From assembly GCA_938044295.1 (NCBI GenBank), contig CALIRC010000025.1, positions 1 to 8,241 of the forward strand: a DNA stretch of 8,241 nucleotides, given 5' to 3'. The translations under genes and the position numbers were made by a program. Shown here one piece after another: positions 1-5,278 of the stretch. Source of the stretch: Minisyncoccota bacterium. GTDB lineage: Bacteria; Patescibacteriota; Minisyncoccia; Moranbacterales; GCA-2747515. How positions within the stretch are numbered: the stretch's first letter is position 1; each line of letters starts with the position of its first letter. The notes beneath the pieces were generated by a model, which had not been told where the DNA came from, searched no databases, and saw only the letters and a program-made list of their open reading frames with translations.

Positions 1-59
1 TCACGTATAAAGCGAGATTGTAGATGGGCTCTAAGAGTTTGGCGACGTTTTATATCTCT

Positions 60-179
60 AGGACTTACACTCTTGAGTGTAATTTTAGGCAAAATCGAGG
101 CTTTTCATGAGCCAAAGCTCTGCCTAGGTGGATGAAAAACGTAAATTTTACGATAAAGTACACTAAGTGCGCAAGTCCT
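60..179. mobile_element. MITE-like element with imperfect terminal inverted repeats
   Basis: The two ends are inverted copies. The left end begins AGGACTTACACTCTT at 60. The right end, read on the minus strand from 179, begins AGGACTTGCGCACTT. Aligned over about 36 columns (60-95 against 179-145) I count 27 identities with one gap, including shared AGTGTA and AAAAT blocks. The interior has further inverted repeats: TAGGCA (86-91) with TGCCTA (121-126), and GGCT (99-102) with AGCC (110-113). The whole 120 bp could fold as one cruciform. It codes for nothing convincing, which fits a non-autonomous miniature transposable element. I see no clear target-site duplication in the flanks (left ...tatctct, right gatccct...). 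Alternatives are a structured RNA, or the right end of a larger insertion sequence whose body lies left of the window. Confidence 0.5.
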
Positions 180-203
180 GATCCCTTTGGATGCTTTGTG
201 GTG

Positions 204-238
204 AGTGATTCATCACTTTCTTATTTTCTGTCTTTTTT
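204..238 (+). terminator. Possible plus-strand intrinsic terminator
   Basis: AGTGAT (204-209) and ATCACT (212-217) form a perfect inverted repeat. Downstream on the plus strand comes a T-rich stretch ending in six Ts (233-238), interrupted by C, A and G. The minus-strand flank is not T-rich, so the orientation is plus. It would end transcription entering from the left edge, though no gene is firmly supported there. The stem is AT-rich, so this is a weak call. Confidence 0.3.
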
Positions 239-252
239 GTGCAATGAGATTT

Positions 253-477
253 TTAGCCAGTTTCAACATGTCGGAATTTGTATTTGAAGTAGAGGAGTTC
301 GCAGATTTCTAGAAGAGCGATTCCAATAATGACTTTTCGGGCGTGACCACCGAGAAGTGTTTCTGATATCGGGTGGAAATATAAAAAAGCTGCAACTATT
401 AGTATCGTGGATTGCACTGCGATGTACTGCTTTTTTGAAAGCGAGATACAACCGTAGTATTTTATTTTTTTTGCCAT
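253..477 (-). CDS. Small protein with two membrane helices, unknown function
   Basis: This is a 74-residue protein that I do not recognise. It has a basic head (MAKKIKYY), then two hydrophobic segments at about residues 18-36 and 47-65. These are joined by a short loop with a Gly-Gly-His (43-45). A basic tail follows (KYKFRH), so both ends probably face the cytoplasm. The ATG lies only 4 bases after the TAA of the flavoprotein reductase gene, so the two are almost certainly cotranscribed. No ribosome binding site is visible, and coupling to translation of the upstream gene is likely. The role is unknown. A membrane partner for the reductase is a guess from position only. The coding call rests on spacing, a clean start and stop, and the two-helix pattern. 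Confidence 0.6.
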   Translation of the reverse strand: MAKKIKYYGCISLSKKQYIAVQSTILIVAAFLYFHPISETLLGGHARKVIIGIALLEICELLYFKYKFRHVETG

Positions 478-481
478 CAGT

Positions 482-1864
482 TTACTTTAGCTGTTCTTTT
501 GCTTTGCGCAGTGCATTTCGCACGATTTCTGGTAGCGCAGGATGTATATAAATCATCTGTAATAATTCCTCTATTGTTGATTCGATTGTAACAGCAAGGA
601 TAAGCTGGTGGATCATGGTCGCCGCCTCGTCACCGAGGATGTGTGCACCGAGAATTTTGTGCGTGTTCCTATCAATAATGAGTTTGACAAGCCCTTCTTC
701 CGGGAGCCTTGCCATACCCTGCGCTGATTTTTTGTACGTGTGTTCTACGGCTAAGAAGTCAAAACCCTCTTCCTGTGCTTTTTGTTCTGTGAGCCCTATG
801 CTGCCAATTTCTGGGTATGTGAATACCGCATGTGGCATCGGTGGATAATTGATTGGCTTTATAGCATCTACTTCTTCCTCGAACAGATTTTTTGCGAGAT
901 ACTCCCCTTCAAAATTCACACTGTGGCGAAAAAAATATCTACCGATGCAGTCACCTAGCGCAAATACACCCTCAACATCTGTCTCAAGGTATTCATTCAC
1001 TTTTATAAATCCTTTATCATCTTTTACTATATTTGTTTTATCTAGATCAAGTGTGTCGGTGTTTGGTATGATTCCCGTTGCGACTAGTAGAGCATCACCT
1101 CTTTCGATGATTTTTTTTCCTGCAGGATTTTTTCCTGTAATCGTAAATTCTTTTCCATTGTGCTGAACCTTCATCTCTCGCAGGCCGTAGATGGTGTGGT
1201 GTCTTTTTTCAAATGTGCTCTGGAATGCCTCGCGGATGCTTACATCCTCACGCTCGAAGTACTTTCCACGTACGAAGAATGTAGTTTCTGATTCTAGTGC
1301 ACCGTAGACGTGTCCCAATTCACATCCAATGTAACCACCGCCAATCACAAGTAGTTTTTTTGGTAGTTGTTTGGAGCGAAGCGCTTCTTTACTTGTCATA
1401 AATGGTGTATCTGCAAGCCCAGGAATCTCTGGAATCATCGGTCGTGATCCTACAGCGACAAAAATTGCTTGCGCTGTGATCTCTATGTCATCTACACCGA
1501 TCACTTTGTCTGCGATAAATTTTCCTGTTGTATGATAGTAGTCAATCAGTGGATTTTTTTTGTAGCTTTTAGCTATTGCCTGGCTTTCATTGTCTACTGT
1601 AGTACTGACACGCTCTATGAGCTCTGCAAAATTGACAGTATATTTCCCTTTATTTGTGATGCTGTACTTTTGCATGTTTTTTGCTGCGGTGAGAACGTTT
1701 GCGGGATGGATGAGCATCTTTGATGGTATGCATCCACGATTTAGACATGTACCCCCAAGTGATTCTTTTTCGATCACTGCAATTTTTAATCCTAACTTTA
1801 ATGCTGGTTGTATCAGCTTTAGTCCGCCGCCGCCGCCAATGATGATAATGTCATATTCTTTCAT
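482..1864 (-). CDS. NAD(P)H-dependent flavoprotein disulfide reductase (dihydrolipoamide dehydrogenase/glutathione reductase family)
   Basis: This 460-residue class I pyridine nucleotide-disulfide oxidoreductase is full length for the family. It starts with an FAD-binding strand and Gly-rich loop (IIIIGGGGGL, 6-15); the usual third Gly is Leu15. The redox-active pair is C40 and C45 in GGTCLNRGCIPSK. A second dinucleotide fold has GGGYIG at 175-180. The second FAD contact is GVFALGDC (299-306). A C-terminal dimerisation domain ends with the His-Glu pair H441 and E446 in HPALPE. The family moves electrons between a reduced nicotinamide cofactor, FAD and a disulfide, in the cytoplasm. After the second Rossmann loop it reads FVR with a second Arg six residues later (R199, R205), as in NADPH-using glutathione reductase rather than NAD-using lipoamide dehydrogenase. 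No 2-oxoacid dehydrogenase genes are nearby, so the substrate is open: a low-molecular-weight disulfide or a protein disulfide. No Shine-Dalgarno site precedes the ATG. Confidence 0.9.
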   Translation of the reverse strand: MKEYDIIIIGGGGGLKLIQPALKLGLKIAVIEKESLGGTCLNRGCIPSKMLIHPANVLTAAKNMQKYSITNKGKYTVNFAELIERVSTTVDNESQAIAKSYKKNPLIDYYHTTGKFIADKVIGVDDIEITAQAIFVAVGSRPMIPEIPGLADTPFMTSKEALRSKQLPKKLLVIGGGYIGCELGHVYGALESETTFFVRGKYFEREDVSIREAFQSTFEKRHHTIYGLREMKVQHNGKEFTITGKNPAGKKIIERGDALLVATGIIPNTDTLDLDKTNIVKDDKGFIKVNEYLETDVEGVFALGDCIGRYFFRHSVNFEGEYLAKNLFEEEVDAIKPINYPPMPHAVFTYPEIGSIGLTEQKAQEEGFDFLAVEHTYKKSAQGMARLPEEGLVKLIIDRNTHKILGAHILGDEAATMIHQLILAVTIESTIEELLQMIYIHPALPEIVRNALRKAKEQLK

Positions 1865-1883
1865 GATCTGGTTTTTGTCATTT

Positions 1884-1921
1884 AGTGTACTTATTGTAAC
1901 ACCATTGCAATCTGCACGTCA
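1884..1921 (-). promoter_or_regulatory. Candidate promoter(s) for the flavoprotein reductase gene
   Basis: On the minus strand, TACAAT (1898-1893) lies 17 bases after TGACGT (1921-1916), a modest -35/-10 pair. A second -10-like hexamer, TACACT, is at 1889-1884. Either would give a short leader before the ATG at 1864. The two cannot be separated by eye, and the -35 match is weak. Confidence 0.3.
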
Positions 1922-1935
1922 CTACTTATGATCTT

Positions 1936-1944
1936 TGGTATAAT
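1936..1944 (+). promoter_or_regulatory. Extended -10 promoter upstream of the MFS gene
   Basis: TGGTATAAT is an exact TATAAT (1939-1944) with the TGn extension, the strongest promoter-like string in this divergent gap. No good -35 is needed or seen. Transcription would start near 1951, leaving a leader of about 96 bases before the transporter ATG at 2047. Either the leader has a function, or this promoter drives a short RNA and the transporter has a second, weaker promoter (TTGTCT 2010-2015 and TTTACT 2031-2036, 15-base spacer). Confidence 0.45.
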
Positions 1945-1983
1945 GAGGTGACGATCGTTTCAGAATACTTCCTTGATTGGCTC

Positions 1984-1996
1984 GCGACGTAGTCGC
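1984..1996 (+). other. GC-rich hairpin in the leader of the MFS gene
   Basis: GCGAC (1984-1988) pairs with GTCGC (1992-1996) around a three-base loop. A run of seven Ts follows at 2005-2011, but eight bases separate it from the stem, so it is a poor fit to a standard intrinsic terminator. It could attenuate the transporter transcript or end a short RNA of about 60 bases started near 1951. Confidence 0.3.
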
Positions 1997-2046
1997 CGCT
2001 TGCATTTTTTTGTCTGTTTCAATACGGTTTTTTACTCACATTTCTT

Positions 2047-3234
2047 ATGCCACATTTAGAATCTGTTAACCTCCGCCACAATCATGCCTTTATTTCTATT
2101 GGCCATACAATCATTACATTTTTTCTTGGGATGTATGGTATTTTTCAACCGCTTTACTTTTATACGCAAGGCGTGCCAGTGCTAGCTATTATCGGGTATG
2201 AGGTTTTTTTCTGGACACTTTCTATTGTTGTTGTTCTCCCTAACTATTTCATAACAGCGCGCCTTGGTGTACGCTTATCTTTTGTTGTTTCATGGTTTGC
2301 TCGCATGCTTTTTCTTACGGCCCTGGCTCTTATTGGATTTCTCATTGAACACTATTCTCTTGTTCTAGTGCTTTTTCTGCTGGGTATAGTGCAACGTATT
2401 GCTGTAGGATATTATTGGACTCCATTTCACTGCCTTTTTGCATATTCCTTTGATGGTGAACATGAGGCTAAGTCACTTGGCTCGTTGCTGGCTTTGGGTC
2501 GTATCAGTGCCATTATTTCGCCAATCGTTGGCGCATCTCTCCTTTTGCTTCTGCCGACGTTCTGGTTTTTTCTTTTTATCGCAACTGGCTTTACGATTGG
2601 ACTTAGTATGTATTTTTTCGTCTCACTTCCGCAAAAATCGTTTATGCGTATCTATCCAAAGCGAATCATGAAGTATTGTATTTCAAAAGAGAATTTTCCT
2701 TACTTCACTGAGGGACTTATCGGTCGATCGCAAATGTTTATTTGGCCATTTCTTTTGGGTCTGCGCGAAGTGAGCCTAGCTGTTATGGGCGGTCTTTTTA
2801 CCGCAACGAATTTTGCTCGCACGCTTATCTGCGTTCTCATTGGCAATAGCTTGGACAAGCATCATTCATGGCTTCGCCTCATTCAAGGCATTGGAATGAG
2901 CTTTATGAGTATTAGTTTTTTTATTCGAGGTTTTTTCTTTAATCTTTTTTTTGCCGGGATTGGTCAGGCTATTGGTGGGATAGGTCACACGGTTTATTCC
3001 CTCCCCACACTTACTAGTATGTATGACAAAGCAAATCCTTCAGACGTTACGACACCGATCGCAGTCAGAGAGATCGTACTGAATTTTGGGCGACTCACCG
3101 CTTCTGTACTTGTCCTTGTCCTTGTACTGACCTTTGGTGAAATCCATGGACTCAGCATTGCACTTTTTCTTGTAGGGCTCTGGTGTGCTCTCCGCAGTCT
3201 CTACTTTTTTCGCAGGGGAAAATTAGAGCGCTAA
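2047..3234 (+). CDS. MFS-like membrane transporter
   Basis: This 395-residue, very hydrophobic protein has about 10-12 predicted helices, close to the usual length of major facilitator transporters. A loop after the second helix reads ARLGVR (71-76), a worn version of MFS motif A. A similar GNSLDKHH (266-273) sits at the matching place in the second half, supporting a two-fold MFS repeat. YYWTPFH (122-128), followed by an acidic/basic loop (DGEHEAK, 136-142) and GSLLALGRISAIISPIVGA, is the helix 4-5 region. A central cytoplasmic loop around 195-215 is basic. The substrate cannot be told from the sequence. The start is the first ATG before the first helix and has no Shine-Dalgarno site. The ABM-like gene follows after 40 bases. 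The family call is good, though a degenerate motif A leaves some doubt about the exact subgroup. Confidence 0.8.
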   Translation: MPHLESVNLRHNHAFISIGHTIITFFLGMYGIFQPLYFYTQGVPVLAIIGYEVFFWTLSIVVVLPNYFITARLGVRLSFVVSWFARMLFLTALALIGFLIEHYSLVLVLFLLGIVQRIAVGYYWTPFHCLFAYSFDGEHEAKSLGSLLALGRISAIISPIVGASLLLLLPTFWFFLFIATGFTIGLSMYFFVSLPQKSFMRIYPKRIMKYCISKENFPYFTEGLIGRSQMFIWPFLLGLREVSLAVMGGLFTATNFARTLICVLIGNSLDKHHSWLRLIQGIGMSFMSISFFIRGFFFNLFFAGIGQAIGGIGHTVYSLPTLTSMYDKANPSDVTTPIAVREIVLNFGRLTASVLVLVLVLTFGEIHGLSIALFLVGLWCALRSLYFFRRGKLER

Positions 3235-3239
3235 GGTGT

Positions 3240-3245
3240 TATAAT
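3240..3245 (+). promoter_or_regulatory. -10 box for the ABM-like gene
   Basis: An exact TATAAT lies 6 bases after the transporter stop codon. With a start near 3252 the leader would be about 23 bases and would include AAAAGG (3255-3260), a poor ribosome binding site 14 bases from the ATG at 3275. No clear -35 is present. The gene may be read both from here and from the transporter transcript. Confidence 0.45.
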
Positions 3246-3274
3246 TGTTTTGTAAAAAGGTTTTATCAAAAAAT

Positions 3275-3574
3275 ATGTTTACAGATGTTATTGAATATTC
3301 TCTTGCACAAGGTGTTACAGAGGAAAAACTCCTCCATGCAGCTGAAGATATTCTTGCTCTGTGGATGAAAAAACAAGATGGCTTCCTTGGTTGGGAGATT
3401 GGCCGCAGAGAAGATGGTTTTGTGGATTTCGTGCACTGGGAAGATAAAGCATCTATGGAGAAAGCAACGATCGCCATGAAAGACATCCCGAAAGACCATC
3501 CATGGCTTGGTTGCTATGATTTTTCTACTATCAAAGCGCGTAAGGTAGAACGTGTTTTTTCATACATGCAATAA
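3275..3574 (+). CDS. ABM-like small dimeric alpha-beta barrel protein
   Basis: This 99-residue soluble protein has the pattern of the antibiotic biosynthesis monooxygenase-like (ABM) ferredoxin-fold group. A first strand (DVIEYSLAQGV, 4-14) is followed by a long helix (EEKLLHAAEDILALWMKKQ, 16-34). Then come GFLGWEI and FVDFVHWED (36-42, 49-57), a second helix with KASMEKATIAM, and a final strand region (CYDFSTI). The motif of Gly-Phe after the helix and the hWxD/S before the second helix is typical of these proteins, which pair to form a barrel. Members include heme- and quinol-acting monooxygenases, but many have no known role, and no catalytic residue is diagnostic here. An in-frame TTG 30 bases upstream overlaps the TATAAT box, so the ATG is preferred. 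It lies 40 bases after the transporter. Fold likely, function unknown. Confidence 0.75.
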   Translation: MFTDVIEYSLAQGVTEEKLLHAAEDILALWMKKQDGFLGWEIGRREDGFVDFVHWEDKASMEKATIAMKDIPKDHPWLGCYDFSTIKARKVERVFSYMQ

Positions 3575-3649
3575 TCTTTAACAAGTTACTTTTCTCTATA
3601 GATTTCTTATATTGTTTCAGAGGAAAGTTTTTCACCTTACCGAGAGTAC

Positions 3650-3677
3650 AAAAAGGAGCGCATCATGTGCACTCCTT
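3650..3677 (-). terminator. Intrinsic terminator of the helicase gene
   Basis: On the minus strand AAGGAG (3677-3672) and CTCCTT (3658-3653) form a stem. It continues after one mismatch with TGC/GCA and a five-base loop. The stem runs straight into Ts (five in all, 3654-3650). It starts 22 bases after the helicase stop codon. On the plus strand a seven-T run (3688-3694) follows the same stem after 10 bases, so it may also work poorly for the converging ABM-like gene. Confidence 0.7.
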
Positions 3678-3699
3678 AAAGAGTTCGTTTTTTTCTTTT

Positions 3700-5028
3700 T
3701 TACCGTTGTCGTGCTTGTGCTGGCTTTTTGGTGTGTCGTCTCATATTTGATCGCTTGTGTGATACTTTTTGTGGTGCTCTTTTCTTTGTTTGATTGAGTG
3801 CTTTTGCTTCGCCGATTGGAATAAATGTCAGCGCATATCCTGCTTTACCTGCTCGTCCCGCTCGTCCTATGCGGTGGACGTAGTCCGAGTAGCTCTGTGG
3901 TGTTGCGTAGTTGATAACGTGCGTGATGTCTGCAACGTCGATACCCCTTGCTGCAACATCAGTAGCGATCATAATGCGTGCTTTGCTTCTCTTAAAGTTT
4001 GTGAGCGCTCTTTGTCTTTGGCCTTGCGATTTGTCACCGTGTATAGCCTCTGTGCGAAATCCTTTCTCTGTGAGAGTGCGCGCTAAACGCTCAACACCAC
4101 GCTTTGTCTCATCAAAGATCAGTGTTTTATTTTCTTCGTTTACCTTTAAAATCTCTTCAAGTTTTTGGATTTTTTCTTCTCTCGTAGCATACTCTACAAT
4201 GTTTTGATCTACATTATCACTTGTGTCTCCTGTTTTTACAGTGACAGATACAGGATCATGCGCAAACTCGTTTATGAGTGTGCTTATTTTTTGATCCATT
4301 GTTGCAGAGAAAAAGAATGATTGTTTTTTTGTAGTGATCTTGCCAAGGATACGTCGCATATCATTTACAAATCCCATATCAAGCATACGATCAACTTCAT
4401 CGAGCACAACCATATTTACATTTGAGAGGTCGAGACTTCCGCGCTCAATGTGGTCTTTGATTCTGCCGGGTGTGCCGATTATGATACGTGGGTTTTTTTG
4501 TAGGTCTCTGAGTTGCATACGCATTGGACTTCCACCGATTAAAAGGCACCAAAAAATCCGCGCACCGCGTGCTAGTGTTTTTACTTCATCCAGGATTTGA
4601 CTGGCTAATTCGCGTGTTGGTGCCATGATAATGACCTTCGCATCTTTTTCTTTTAAGAGACGATTGATAACTGGAATAGAAAATGCTACTGTTTTTCCTG
4701 TTCCCGTGTTTGCAATGCCGATAATATCTTTACCTTGTAGACCGATGGGAACTGCCTGATCCTGGATTGGTGATGGTGATTTGAAACGTCTTGCTCTGAT
4801 GTTTCTTGCAAGGATTGGTAGCACATTGAAATCATCAAAGCTGTTTTGTGCTTGGTAATCTTTCTGTGTCTGAGGTTTGGCCTCTTTGATAAACTTTGAA
4901 GGATGAATGTTTTCCTTTTTTGTGCCTCGACCACTACTTCTTTTATTGCTAAACCGGGATCTGTTTTTACTGTATCCTCCGCCATGCATGCGCTTACCTG
5001 CTGCCTGGCTTCTTTTTTCATATGCCAT
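3700..5028 (-). CDS. DEAD-box ATP-dependent RNA helicase (RhlE/CshA-like)
   Basis: This 442-residue protein unwinds RNA duplexes with ATP, acting in the cytoplasm on mRNA decay or ribosome assembly in known relatives. The first 45 residues are basic and rich in Gly, Ser and Arg. A Q-motif region follows (F64 to Q89). The core motifs are in order: ANTGTGKT (106-113, Walker A), PTREL (137-141), TPGR (186-189), DEVD (210-213), SAT (241-243), ATDVAARGID (355-364) and HRIGRAGR (385-392). The second motif is DEVD rather than DEAD; both catalytic acidic residues are kept. The C-terminal tail (from about 412) is lysine- and arginine-rich, a likely RNA-binding extension. The start at 5028 (MAYEKRS) is chosen because TATAAT at 5056-5051 is too close to the in-frame ATG at 5046, and a GTG at 5094 lies upstream of that box. 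The gene stands alone and ends at an intrinsic terminator. Confidence 0.93.
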   Translation of the reverse strand: MAYEKRSQAAGKRMHGGGYSKNRSRFSNKRSSGRGTKKENIHPSKFIKEAKPQTQKDYQAQNSFDDFNVLPILARNIRARRFKSPSPIQDQAVPIGLQGKDIIGIANTGTGKTVAFSIPVINRLLKEKDAKVIIMAPTRELASQILDEVKTLARGARIFWCLLIGGSPMRMQLRDLQKNPRIIIGTPGRIKDHIERGSLDLSNVNMVVLDEVDRMLDMGFVNDMRRILGKITTKKQSFFFSATMDQKISTLINEFAHDPVSVTVKTGDTSDNVDQNIVEYATREEKIQKLEEILKVNEENKTLIFDETKRGVERLARTLTEKGFRTEAIHGDKSQGQRQRALTNFKRSKARIMIATDVAARGIDVADITHVINYATPQSYSDYVHRIGRAGRAGKAGYALTFIPIGEAKALNQTKKRAPQKVSHKRSNMRRHTKKPAQARQR

Positions 5029-5050
5029 AAGAAATGAATTCTTCATGTAA

Positions 5051-5056
5051 ATTATA
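5051..5056 (-). promoter_or_regulatory. -10 box for the helicase gene
   Basis: An exact TATAAT is read on the minus strand from 5056 to 5051. Initiation about seven bases on (near 5044) gives a leader of about 16 bases before ATG 5028, with no Shine-Dalgarno site. The -35 position (GTGTGC, 5079-5074, spacer 17) is a poor match. Confidence 0.5.
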
Positions 5057-5108
5057 CTCGATATCTGACAGTTGCACACTTTCTTATACGTCACTGAGGC
5101 AACATGCG

Positions 5109-5147
5109 GATGAATATCGAGACCTCTGTAATTTACTCGGATTCATC
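5109..5147. repeat. Interrupted inverted repeat in the divergent helicase/phosphoesterase gap
   Basis: GATGAAT (5109-5115) and ATTCATC (5141-5147) are exact inverted copies. Inside them CGAG (5118-5121) pairs with CTCG (5136-5139), leaving a 14-base loop. That is 11 base pairs with only a small bulge (AT against G). Neither side is followed by a T-run, so it is not a terminator. It lies about 53 bases upstream of the helicase -10 and about 98 bases upstream of the phosphoesterase -35. A regulator binding site or a structured RNA element are both possible. Apart from this and the two promoters I see nothing in the 250-base gap (5029-5278). Confidence 0.45.
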
Positions 5148-5244
5148 AATAACGAAAGTCTACTATAGCACTGATTCACCAGATGGTCAACCGTTTTTTG
5201 CTAATTCTTATCATTACTTGTTACCATGATTTACTACGATTTTT

Positions 5245-5271
5245 TTGCCACTTATTTATACGTGATACAAT
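5245..5271 (+). promoter_or_regulatory. Promoter giving a probably leaderless phosphoesterase mRNA
   Basis: TTGCCA (5245-5250) and TACAAT (5266-5271) are separated by 15 bases, or by 16 if TTTGCC is taken. Initiation seven or eight bases after the -10 falls at or next to the ATG at 5279, leaving no room for a ribosome binding site. Confidence 0.5.
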
Positions 5272-5278
5272 ATGAGTT

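Noticed and set aside
1..135. Open frame on the plus strand from the left edge to TGA at 133-135 (44 codons), rich in Arg and Trp
   Set aside because: It overlaps the left inverted repeat of the MITE-like element, matches no family I know, and this length stays open by chance fairly often. It could be a transposase tail, but the sequence does not show it.
60..238. Known structured RNA (RNase P, tmRNA, SRP RNA or riboswitch)
   Set aside because: None of the conserved core strings of these RNAs is present; the paired ends fit a transposon-like element better.
482..1864. Plus-strand open frames antisense to the reductase
   Set aside because: They lack family character and arise from the codon use of the clearly coding minus strand.
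3245..3274. TTG start 10 codons upstream for the ABM-like gene
   Set aside because: It overlaps the TATAAT box, so it would not be transcribed from that promoter; the added residues do not fit the fold.
5029..5094. Longer helicase start at GTG 5094 or ATG 5046
   Set aside because: The GTG lies upstream of the TATAAT box, and ATG 5046 is only four bases from it. MAYEKRS at 5028 starts the typical basic head.
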